This document shows, piece by piece, positions 1-5,830 of a stretch of 5,830 nt of DNA (within the stretch, counting starts at the first letter, position 1; each line of letters opens with the position of its first letter). Position numbers and translations under genes: made by a program. The notes below the pieces were generated by a model. The model did not search any database. It was not told the origin of the DNA and worked only from the letters and a program-made list of their open reading frames with translations. The stretch is from Lachnospiraceae bacterium (GTDB taxonomy: Bacteria; Bacillota; Clostridia; Lachnospirales; Lachnospiraceae). The stretch covers positions 1 through 5,830 of the forward strand of contig JAGCXJ010000060.1 in assembly GCA_017961385.1 (NCBI GenBank), read 5' to 3'.

Positions 1-92
1 CTCTGTCAGCAAAGTATCTATGCTTATATTTTACCATTTCGTGAGCCTGTTTGTCTTGATGTCTTTTATGTCTTTGTAATTTTTATCTCATT

Positions 93-827
93 TTACCATC
101 CCAGTGACTCAAGCCAGCGTACGACCTGTAACTCGCGTGCTTTTTCAACCTCATGATCGCTCTTTTCAAGTCTTAATTCTCCCCTTATCTGTCCGTCAAG
201 GATATAGAGTATCCTTTCACACCTGCTTGCTATCCAGCTGTCATGTGTGACCATCATCACGGTCGCGCCTTTCCTGTTTATATCAAGGAATGCATCCATG
301 ACCTCTTTTGCTGCCGTCCTGTTAAGCGCTCCGGTCGGTTCATCGGCAAATATGATCTGAGGATCCATTATCAGGCTGCGGCATATGCACGCTCTCTGCA
401 GCTGTCCTCCCGATACTTCCTTTACACTTCTTTTTTCCAGATCGCCTATGTGAAAATCATTAAGCAGTTTCTTTGCTTTAAGGTAGTGCTCGCTTCTTTT
501 TTTCCTGTCAGCGCATACTGCAGGAAATGCTATGTTATCAATGATATTCAGATTGGACAGCATATTCATCTGCTGGAATACAAATCCCATCCTGTTTAAT
601 CTGATATCGGCCTTGTCATCTTCATCAAGACTAACTATCTGCGTATCGCCGAGCCATACCTCTCCGCTGTCTGCCTGATCCATACCCGATACATTGTATA
701 AAAGAGTGGATTTTCCGGATCCCGAAGGTCCCATCACGGCTATCATCTCTCCGGCCTGCATTTCAAAGCTTATCCCTTTAAGGATGCCATCCTTTTTCAG
801 ATCTTTAACTTTTAACAGTGCACTCAT
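93..827 (-). CDS. ABC transporter ATP-binding protein, LolD/MacB/BceA-like
   Basis: This is the cytoplasmic ATPase that should power the FtsX-type permease encoded just upstream. In the 244-aa product the full set of ABC motifs is visible: Walker A GPSGSGKST at 33-41, Q-loop Gln85, signature SGGQLQRA at 139-146, Walker B IIFADEP at 158-164 with catalytic Glu163, D-loop-like GALN at 166-169, and switch His195. Length and motif wording match the LolD/MacB/BceA group, which exports or extracts lipoproteins, peptides and antibiotics. The start at 827 is chosen because an AAGGAGG site lies 5 bases before it. An in-frame ATG at 851 overlaps the permease stop (ATGA), but starting there would translate the SD site itself into an 8-residue leader (MIWFKEEV). 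Two oddities are seen. The N-terminus is about eight residues short before Walker A and lacks an obvious A-loop aromatic, and the D-loop Asp is Asn. The family call is firm; the substrate is unknown. Confidence 0.95.
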   Translation of the reverse strand: MSALLKVKDLKKDGILKGISFEMQAGEMIAVMGPSGSGKSTLLYNVSGMDQADSGEVWLGDTQIVSLDEDDKADIRLNRMGFVFQQMNMLSNLNIIDNIAFPAVCADRKKRSEHYLKAKKLLNDFHIGDLEKRSVKEVSGGQLQRACICRSLIMDPQIIFADEPTGALNRTAAKEVMDAFLDINRKGATVMMVTHDSWIASRCERILYILDGQIRGELRLEKSDHEVEKARELQVVRWLESLGW

Positions 828-832
828 AACTT

Positions 833-839
833 CCTCCTT
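833..839 (-). promoter_or_regulatory. Strong SD site that fixes the ATPase start
   Basis: The minus strand reads AAGGAGG followed by five bases and ATG at 827. It lies in the 20-bp gap after the permease stop (848-850) and argues against the upstream ATG at 851. Confidence 0.85.
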
Positions 840-847
840 AAACCAAA

Positions 848-3100
848 TCATTCCAGTCCCGAATTAAGACATTCTGAGGCGCTTATCCTCTTTATTTCCC
901 TAAGGCTTACAAATGCCGCGACAAAAGCAGAAAGCGCTATAAACACCGGTACATATATGAATGTCGATAACGGATCTATAACAAACTTAAATCCCTGTGC
1001 GCCCATCATTCCAAGGAGCGTCCCGGCCAGTCTCTGTCCCAAAAGCACTCCCGTTAGCACTCCCAAAAATATGCCCGATATGACATAGACAGCAAGTTTT
1101 TTAAGATAGTCAGTGCATATTTTCAAAGTCCTTAATCCCAGTGCTTTCTTAAGAGAGCTTTCGCTTCTTTCCTTCCAGATGATAAGACGCATTAAAAGCA
1201 TTATTACGACCATGATGATCACTCCCGAAAGAGTTACAGTCATAAATGATGCATTTGAGATATTTCTTATGGTCGTACCGTACATTCCCTCAAGATACTC
1301 TCTTATCCTGACTATCTTTAAGCCTTCGCTTATATCCTTGTATTCATTTACCCAGGCGCCTGCAAGGCCTTCATCCTTAAGAGAGATATATATGATGCTC
1401 CACATGATCGGTGTGGTGTCATCCTTTAGACAGGCCTTTGCGCTCTTTCCTCCGTTTGTGATATCAGAATATATCCCGCAGATCACGCATTTATATTCAC
1501 TTGCTGTCCCGTCCTTTTCCATAAAGACGCTTATCTTGTCTCCGATGCCAAGATCCATTTCCTCTGCATTAAGTATTGAAAGCGCGATCTCGTTTTCATT
1601 TTTCGGAGCCGCTCCTTCACTGTAGTTTACAGGAAAGGCACCATGATCTCCGTTTTCTATCATCAGATTGTATGTATTCCCGTTTTCAAGCCTTACCTTA
1701 TAGGAAGAAGTCTGCATCAGAGAATATCTGTCAACTCTCTCATCTTTTTTTATCGCATCAATAAATCTGTCTGTCTGGCTCTTGATATCGTTTTGTCTGA
1801 TATCCGCACGTATATGGCTGTTTCCGATGCCCATATATGTGACAAAGTCAGGAGCTGCCATGGTATTTTTCATTCCAAGCGGGACAAGGATCATGAAAAC
1901 CGATGCCGCGACTATGACAGATGCCGTATGCCACATGTTTTTCTTTCCTTTCCTTTCAGTCGCTCCTGCAAGGGCAGCCACAGCGGATAGCTTCCTAGTC
2001 TTTGAAAGGCTTTGTCGTACAGACAAAAGGATGACAGCCTGCCCGGCAAATGAGCCTGTCAGCATAAGGATATATACATAAAGAGCATTCTTTGGCTCTC
2101 CGTACAGATCCCTTATCCCCTCTGCGAGCTTTCCTGCGATTATAAGAGCAAAGATCATGCCTGTGATGCATCCTATGACAGACAGGATCATATATTTTGA
2201 GATATATAAATATCCTATATCCTTTCTGGATATCCCGACTGCCTTCATCATTCCGATCTGTTTCATATCCTTTTCAAGTTCCGTCAGAAGGATATATCTG
2301 ATGCACAGTATAGATATGATAAGGACTACTATGCTGACAAGCAGGATCACAAGTATCATGATGCCGTCTGAAAGAGCGTTCATGAGCTTTATCAGAGGAT
2401 AAGTGATCGTAGGTCCGTTATCGTAAAGGCCCATATCCTTGTATGCACTGTCAAATGCACTTATATCGCTTCCTTCCTTCAGTCGAAACTCTATAAGGTA
2501 CTCTTCGCTCCCGAGATATCTCAGTCTTTCATAATCAGATTCACTTACAAGAAATCTCTTTGAGGAAGCCATCATGGAATTCATCTGAGAATCACGTAAA
2601 AATCCCGCTACGGTCAGCTTCTCGTTTCCAATCCTAAATATGTCTCCTGTCTTTATATCATATTCATTCCTGTATGCGACAGGTACGTATACTTCACCGC
2701 TATTTACCGAGATCACATCGTTTTTAGCATCCAGAAGATAATCAAAGCATTCGCTCTGAACACACAGTCCGTTATCCTGCATGTTTGTTTCAAAAGAAAT
2801 GTCCCCTATCGAAATCTGGCTGTTTTGCAGATTTAAAAATGTCAGTATCTGCATCTTTTCGACATCTTCTCTTTTCTCTGCAAACCCTGCTATTTTCTCT
2901 TTGTCTATCTGACCTGTATGCATCTGCAGAAAATGAGGAGTTTCAGCCGCAGTCATCAGCATATCGATAGATGAATACAGTCTTGCAAAAAGAAATATGG
3001 ATAGCCCCAGAAGCATTGCAGTGACTGCCATGAATATGCAGGTAAAGATCGTTATCAGCCTGTTTTTTCCAAAATCATTAATGATCAGTCTCTTAAACAT
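848..3100 (-). CDS. ABC transporter permease, two FtsX/MacB-type halves
   Basis: This is the membrane subunit of a type VII (MacB-like) ABC transporter, 750 aa. Reading hydrophobicity by eye gives eight membrane segments at about 18-42, 245-272, 302-324, 338-362, 389-410, 617-642, 666-690 and 713-733. The large external domains lie at about 43-244 and 411-616. The FtsX core occurs twice: after the second segment as EKDMKQIGMMKAVGISRKDI (about 276-295) and after the sixth as SESSLKKALGLRTLKIC (about 646-662). These resemble the cytoplasmic coupling-helix region of the family. The duplicated layout with two periplasmic-core-like domains matches long Firmicutes permeases that work as one chain with a LolD-like ATPase, which is the next gene. 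The ATG at 3100 is preferred because AAGGTGA lies upstream at suitable spacing; a GTG at 3109 would add MRI but has no good SD. The gene overlaps the MFS stop by 8 bp, which suggests translational coupling. Substrate unknown. Confidence 0.92.
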   Translation of the reverse strand: MFKRLIINDFGKNRLITIFTCIFMAVTAMLLGLSIFLFARLYSSIDMLMTAAETPHFLQMHTGQIDKEKIAGFAEKREDVEKMQILTFLNLQNSQISIGDISFETNMQDNGLCVQSECFDYLLDAKNDVISVNSGEVYVPVAYRNEYDIKTGDIFRIGNEKLTVAGFLRDSQMNSMMASSKRFLVSESDYERLRYLGSEEYLIEFRLKEGSDISAFDSAYKDMGLYDNGPTITYPLIKLMNALSDGIMILVILLVSIVVLIISILCIRYILLTELEKDMKQIGMMKAVGISRKDIGYLYISKYMILSVIGCITGMIFALIIAGKLAEGIRDLYGEPKNALYVYILMLTGSFAGQAVILLSVRQSLSKTRKLSAVAALAGATERKGKKNMWHTASVIVAASVFMILVPLGMKNTMAAPDFVTYMGIGNSHIRADIRQNDIKSQTDRFIDAIKKDERVDRYSLMQTSSYKVRLENGNTYNLMIENGDHGAFPVNYSEGAAPKNENEIALSILNAEEMDLGIGDKISVFMEKDGTASEYKCVICGIYSDITNGGKSAKACLKDDTTPIMWSIIYISLKDEGLAGAWVNEYKDISEGLKIVRIREYLEGMYGTTIRNISNASFMTVTLSGVIIMVVIMLLMRLIIWKERSESSLKKALGLRTLKICTDYLKKLAVYVISGIFLGVLTGVLLGQRLAGTLLGMMGAQGFKFVIDPLSTFIYVPVFIALSAFVAAFVSLREIKRISASECLNSGLE

Positions 3101-4334
3101 TATTCTCACCTTTTTCCAGTTCTCTTACAGATTTAAACCGCGAAAGCATGATCGCCGATAATGCGAGCAAAGCTCCAGAGATCATTATCACTATCGCAGC
3201 TCCTCTTCCTACACCGATATTTCCTGCAGAAGCGATAGAGTCAGCAAGTATACCCGCAAAAGCATATGCAAATACATATCCAAGCTGTGAAAGAAAGCTT
3301 ATAAGTCCCCAGGCTCTTCCCTGCTTTGAAGGATCAATATTTATCCTTGTAAGATAATCAAGGCAGTTGTTTGCAAACGGAAGCATGAAGAAGAACATGA
3401 ATCCGAAGATGCATATCACATATATGTCTTCCTTAAAGCCAAAGCCTATCATGCAAAGACCGCATAGCATCAGAGAAAAGCTCAGTATCCTTGCAAAATT
3501 CTTCTTAAGTCCGACAGCTCCGATGATTATGCTCGATACGAGCATTCCGCTGGCACATACCGTTTCTGCTATTCCGAGGACCTTGCTTGTCTGAAAGTCC
3601 AGTATCATCGGTTCCACCAGTATCTGAATCGCTCCCATAAAGCATGTCATCACAGAAGAGACCACGATAAGAACGATCATTCCTCTTTTTTCGGTTATAG
3701 CCTTAAAGCCTTCCTTAAAGCTGTTCATAAATGATTCGTTCTCGCTCTTTTTACAGATCATGCGGCTGTTTCTTACAGATGCGATGCAGACGATCGTAAG
3801 CGCAAAGGTGCATATATCTATGATGATCAGAAGCTTAACATCGCTTATTGTAAGCAAAAGGCCTGCGATCAGAGGCGATATCAGATATCTTGCACTTCCT
3901 GCGATGCTCATCATCCCTCCGGCCTTTGAGTATTCATCCTTTGTAAGCATATCCGTGACGAGCGCTCTGTATGTCGGCTCTAGCAGGGATGAAAAGACTG
4001 CGCTTATAAAAACTCCTGTGCATATCTGAAAGACTCCGTCTTTTCCTGTAAACATGCAGGCTAAGATGTATACAAGTCCTATGGCGCTCATTCCGTCTCC
4101 CACTATCATGAGCCTGCATCTGTCATATCTGTCTGCGAGCACTCCCGCCAGAGGGCCTAAAAGAAGCACAGGCAAGAATCCGAGCAGGGCAACAAGCGCC
4201 ATATCGGCAGCACTGCCTGTCTTTTGAAATATGTAGACACTCAGTCCGAAGCTTGTAAGTCCGCTTCCGATCGATGATACAAATTCACCGCTCCATAATA
4301 GAAGAAATTTTCTGTAGTTTGATCTGTTTTCCAT
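3093..4334 (-). CDS. MFS exporter, drug:H+ antiporter-3 (Mef-like) family
   Basis: The product is a 413-aa, very hydrophobic inner-membrane carrier that probably uses the proton gradient to expel a small molecule. The opening FLLLWSGEFVSSIGSGL, the FQKTGSAADMALVALLGFLP stretch (36-55) and motif A GVLADRYDRC (64-73) between the second and third membrane segments are the pattern of the Mef/DHA3 group, which includes macrolide and siderophore exporters. QGRAWGLISFLSQLGY (338-353) and GILAD (361-365) form the matching region in the C-terminal half. About twelve membrane segments are plausible. The start at 4334 is chosen from GGAG seven bases upstream; ATGs at 4340 and 4355 are in frame but either abut the SD or lack one. 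The gene leads an apparent operon with the ABC permease and ATPase and carries a putative TetR operator in its leader. Drug resistance is a reasonable inference only; the substrate cannot be deduced. Confidence 0.92.
   Translation of the reverse strand: MENRSNYRKFLLLWSGEFVSSIGSGLTSFGLSVYIFQKTGSAADMALVALLGFLPVLLLGPLAGVLADRYDRCRLMIVGDGMSAIGLVYILACMFTGKDGVFQICTGVFISAVFSSLLEPTYRALVTDMLTKDEYSKAGGMMSIAGSARYLISPLIAGLLLTISDVKLLIIIDICTFALTIVCIASVRNSRMICKKSENESFMNSFKEGFKAITEKRGMIVLIVVSSVMTCFMGAIQILVEPMILDFQTSKVLGIAETVCASGMLVSSIIIGAVGLKKNFARILSFSLMLCGLCMIGFGFKEDIYVICIFGFMFFFMLPFANNCLDYLTRINIDPSKQGRAWGLISFLSQLGYVFAYAFAGILADSIASAGNIGVGRGAAIVIMISGALLALSAIMLSRFKSVRELEKGENNV
3106..3112 (-). promoter_or_regulatory. 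SD site choosing the permease ATG
   Basis: The minus strand reads AAGGTGA a few bases before the ATG at 3100, inside the last codons of the MFS gene. The competing GTG at 3109 lies within this site, so it is the less likely start. Confidence 0.6.
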
Positions 4335-4341
4335 TTTCATT

Positions 4342-4348
4342 CTCCCTC
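4342..4348 (-). promoter_or_regulatory. SD site for the MFS gene
   Basis: The minus strand reads GAGGGAG. Its GGAG core is seven bases from the ATG at 4334 but only one base from the ATG at 4340, which favours the shorter protein. Confidence 0.55.
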
Positions 4349-4356
4349 GATCCATT

Positions 4357-4373
4357 ACCGACAGGTTGTCGGT
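4357..4373. promoter_or_regulatory. Putative TetR operator in front of the MFS-ABC operon
   Basis: ACCGACAGGTTGTCGGT is a perfect dyad with 7-bp arms around a GGT centre. Flanking bases extend the symmetry to 19 bp here (4356-4374). It sits between a -10-like element and the SD of the MFS gene, where bound repressor would block initiation. An identical copy precedes tetR. The link to this TetR is inferred from position and duplication. Confidence 0.85.
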
Positions 4374-4383
4374 ATGTGGTTAA

Positions 4384-4389
4384 AATATA
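4384..4389 (-). promoter_or_regulatory. Possible -10 box of the MFS-ABC operon promoter
   Basis: TATATT on the minus strand lies 10 bases upstream of the operator, close to the geometry at the tetR promoter (7 bases). No convincing -35 box is found 16-18 bases further upstream, so the promoter is weak, needs help, or the operon also relies on readthrough from tetR. Confidence 0.4.
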
Positions 4390-4390
4390 T

Positions 4391-4409
4391 GGGGTCAGTT
4401 CATGACCCC
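4391..4409 (-). terminator. GC-rich hairpin after tetR: weak terminator, attenuator or second operator
   Basis: GGGGTCA-TGAAC-TGACCCC on the minus strand forms a perfect 7-bp stem with a 5-base loop. It starts 13 bases after the tetR stop codon and is followed by ATATATTTTA rather than a clean U-run. It could partly terminate the tetR transcript. The same dyad could instead be a protein-binding site, since it lies where the MFS -35 region should be. Confidence 0.45.
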
Positions 4410-4422
4410 TGGTTTGTGTCAG

Positions 4423-5073
4423 TTATTTATTCTGTCCGGCTATTATTTTCATGATAACATCAAAGAGGCTGTTTTCCTTTGCACCTAAAAGCTTTTCGAT
4501 ATGGTATGCAAATGCCTGCCCTTTCTTTAGTATATCCTCGTTTGAAAGATTCATAAGCTCGTCAAATGCGACACTGGAATATATCATGATCATTTCCGCA
4601 GCTTCCTTTGGATATCTTGAATCAAAAAGACCGGTTTCGTTTCCTTCCCTGATCAGTCCCTCAATTATCGGTACTACTCCGTCTAAAAGTCTTTCCTGCA
4701 TCTTCTGATGAAGAAGAGCGTTCTGAGGTCTGTGGATCTGATCAAAGACCTCTGTGGCGGCTCCCTCCTTTATATTGAGAGCCATGATCGCTGCAGTCAG
4801 CCTTTCACAGATGGGAACATTTCTTTCCTTAACGATAAGAGAAGCCTTGCAGATCCCTTCCTTTGTCATTCTTTCAACGATGGCATCAAGGATCTCTTCC
4901 TTGGATGCAAAATGATGATACAGAGTACCTCTTGCTATCCCTATCCTGTTGATAATGTCGTTTGTGCTGGCATTATCAAACCCTTTCTCCTCAAAAAGCT
5001 GTTCTGCTACATCGAGTATTTCGTTCTTTCTTTCCTGTGCGCTCTTAACAACTCTCATACTTTTTTCTTTCAT
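4423..5073 (-). CDS. TetR/AcrR-family transcriptional repressor
   Basis: The product is a 216-aa cytoplasmic DNA-binding regulator, a usual length for the family. The N-terminal domain is clear. A first helix spans about 16-31 (ERKNEILDVAEQLFEEKGFD), and the helix-turn-helix STNDIINRIGIARGTLYHHF spans 36-55, followed by ASKEEIL, the classic TetR ending of the domain. The C-terminal two thirds are helical and diverged, as expected for the ligand-binding and dimer part, so the inducer cannot be read. The gene has its own promoter with an operator immediately downstream, and an identical operator precedes the adjacent exporter operon in the same orientation. I infer self-repression and control of the MFS-ABC genes. 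The start at 5073 has only a weak SD-like GGA, and an in-frame ATG at 5058 is no better supported, so the first five residues are uncertain. Confidence 0.95.
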   Translation of the reverse strand: MKEKSMRVVKSAQERKNEILDVAEQLFEEKGFDNASTNDIINRIGIARGTLYHHFASKEEILDAIVERMTKEGICKASLIVKERNVPICERLTAAIMALNIKEGAATEVFDQIHRPQNALLHQKMQERLLDGVVPIIEGLIREGNETGLFDSRYPKEAAEMIMIYSSVAFDELMNLSNEDILKKGQAFAYHIEKLLGAKENSLFDVIMKIIAGQNK

Positions 5074-5089
5074 ATATCCGATCGGCTTT

Positions 5090-5106
5090 ACCGACAGGTT
5101 GTCGGT
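5090..5106. promoter_or_regulatory. Putative TetR operator at the tetR promoter
   Basis: This is the second perfect copy of ACCGACAGGTTGTCGGT, in the same orientation as the copy at 4357. On the minus strand the match runs on for two more A bases. It begins 7 bases past the predicted -10 box, at about +1, and ends 16 bases before the tetR start codon. This is a typical autoregulation layout. Confidence 0.88.
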
Positions 5107-5113
5107 TAAGTTA

Positions 5114-5143
5114 TTTATATCATACCGGCTTTTTATCTGTCAA
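5114..5143 (-). promoter_or_regulatory. tetR promoter
   Basis: The minus strand has a perfect -35 TTGACA (5138-5143) and a -10 TATAAA (5114-5119) separated by 18 bases. This is a strong sigma-A type promoter. Transcription would start near 5107, directly at the operator, leaving a leader of about 35 bases. Confidence 0.8.
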
Positions 5144-5381
5144 CATATTTTTTGTGATAACTGCCCTGTATCCCTGTTCGCGGTTTTTGGCAGACTTTTT
5201 GATCATTGGGGTATATGACATATGTGTCATGCGATAAATGCGCTTATTTACGCTCTTTTCTCTTATATGAAAAGATCATTGATTTCTTGATATGAGTGTG
5301 ATATGTGTTTTTGACCGAATGAGTCATTTACGATATTTCGGTATTTTATGTGTATTATGTAAACCTTATTGTATGCAGAGC
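5144..5381. other. Intergenic stretch between the lipoprotein gene and the tetR promoter
   Basis: No gene is supported here. It holds several small dyads: ATGACA-TATG-TGTCAT (5215-5230); a stem GCG(a)TAAAT / ATTTACGC with one bulged A (5231-5253); and an all-weak stem TCTTTTC / GAAAAGA (5254-5275). None is followed on the minus strand by a proper U-run, so I find no clear terminator for the lipoprotein gene. Confidence 0.5.
5215..5230. repeat. Short perfect inverted repeat, possible operator
   Basis: ATGACA-TATG-TGTCAT has 6-bp arms around a 4-base centre. It lies about 70 bp upstream of the tetR -35 box and does not match the TetR operator. It could be a binding site for another dimeric regulator or may be chance. 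Confidence 0.3.
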
Positions 5382-5816
5382 TTAATAATTGCTTATGAAG
5401 CTTATCTCTCCGTTATCGTCAAAATGGACTCTCTGACCTTTTTCGTTATAATACTTTGTCCCGTCAAGGACATCCTTGTAATCATCGGAATATACGCGAT
5501 GAATGTCAAAGATACTGCTTCCCTCATCACTGGTAAATATCTTAAACCTGTTGCCTTTGGAATCAGTGATCACCTGTCTTATGAGATATCCTTCATAGTC
5601 CGGCAGACCGGCGCCTCCTGTCGTTTCACCGTATTCCTCCCAGATCTCTACAGTGAAGCTTTCATCAGGATAGGTCTCTTTTAAGTATTCTTCATACTCT
5701 TCCTTCATCTTTTTTATCTCTTCATCGCTCATCTTTTTACTGTTTTTGATGGTGCATGCGCTGAGTATAAGCACCACACATATAAATACCGCAGTGATCA
5801 TTGATATCTTTTTCAT
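5382..5816 (-). CDS. Small lipoprotein of unknown function
   Basis: The product is 144 aa. The N-terminus MKKISMITAVFICVVLILSAC is a lipoprotein signal: two lysines, a hydrophobic core and a lipobox LSAC, so Cys21 should be lipid-modified and the protein anchored on the outer face of the membrane. The mature part is short and acidic. A charged helix at about 30-48 (SDEEIKKMKEEYEEYLKET) is followed by a probable beta-rich domain with GYLIRQVITDSKGNRFKIF at 76-94 and a final FDDNGEISFISNY. I do not recognise the family; small secreted or anchored proteins with a similar layout are common in Clostridia. The start is 14 bases from the window edge, so the promoter is not visible and the SD is unclear (GGAA at a long distance). 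A 308-bp gap containing the separate tetR promoter divides it from tetR, so it is probably not part of the exporter operon. Confidence 0.85.
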   Translation of the reverse strand: MKKISMITAVFICVVLILSACTIKNSKKMSDEEIKKMKEEYEEYLKETYPDESFTVEIWEEYGETTGGAGLPDYEGYLIRQVITDSKGNRFKIFTSDEGSSIFDIHRVYSDDYKDVLDGTKYYNEKGQRVHFDDNGEISFISNY

Positions 5817-5830
5817 TGTCAGTTCATTCC

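Noticed and set aside
1..37. Possible start of a downstream minus-strand gene: ATG at 37 followed by an open frame MVKYKHRYFADR to the window edge
   Set aside because: Only twelve codons are visible, and the only SD-like sequence is a bare AGG eight bases upstream. An open frame this short is expected by chance. The absence of a terminator after the ATPase gene leaves the possibility open.
828..851. ATPase start at 851 with a 4-bp stop-start overlap (ATGA)
   Set aside because: The extra eight codons are the SD site and spacer themselves (FKEEV from AAGGAGGAAGTT), and the ATG at 827 is ideally spaced from that SD.
1113..1625. Plus-strand open frame of 170 aa
   Set aside because: It lies wholly antisense to the well-supported permease gene, has no family features and is a shadow frame. 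The same applies to the other plus-strand frames within the permease, MFS, ATPase and tetR genes.
5318..5342. ACCGAA...TTCGGT repeat downstream of the lipoprotein gene as a terminator
   Set aside because: The arms are six bases with a long AT-rich loop, and the minus strand continues into CAAAAACAC rather than a U-run.
5292..5684. Plus-strand open frame of 130 aa starting in the intergenic gap
   Set aside because: Most of it is antisense to the lipoprotein gene, whose signal peptide and lipobox show which strand codes. No SD or domain is seen on the plus strand.

Overview
All five genes I can support lie on the minus strand, so the window reads right to left. The sequence is moderately AT-rich. 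It has compact gene spacing, Shine-Dalgarno (SD) sites of the AAGGAGG type, frequent ATA and AGA codons, and a lipoprotein with a Firmicutes-style lipobox. This fits a Clostridia chromosome, most likely Lachnospiraceae (a gut or rumen commensal). That placement is an impression from codon use and protein flavour, not a database result.

From right to left: (1) a small unrecognised lipoprotein (5816-5382) begins almost at the right edge. (2) A 275-bp gap follows, holding small inverted repeats and, at its left end, a strong promoter for the next gene. (3) A TetR/AcrR-family repressor gene (5073-4423) comes next. (4) A short intergenic space contains a GC-rich dyad, an AT-rich -10-like element and an operator. 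(5) A 413-aa MFS exporter of the drug:H+ antiporter-3/Mef-like type runs from 4334 to 3093. (6) A 750-aa ABC permease with two FtsX/MacB-type halves (3100-848) overlaps the MFS stop by 8 bp. (7) Its LolD/MacB-like ATPase (827-93) starts 20 bp after the permease stop. The last 92 bases at the left edge hold no gene or terminator I can support, so the operon may continue outside the window.

The clearest regulatory signal is a perfect 17-bp dyad, ACCGACAGGTTGTCGGT, present as two identical copies. One lies just downstream of the predicted tetR -10 box (5090-5106). The other lies at the equivalent place in front of the MFS gene (4357-4373). The simplest model is that the TetR protein represses both itself and the export operon, and that an unidentified ligand releases both. 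The operon pairs a secondary (proton-driven) exporter with an ATP-driven MacB-like machine under one regulator, which suggests defence against or export of a peptide, antibiotic or other amphipathic compound. The substrate cannot be read from the sequence.

I see no tRNA, rRNA, CRISPR array, insertion sequence or phage feature. I found no wholly new system; the twin operators and the MFS plus ABC pairing deserve the closest look.
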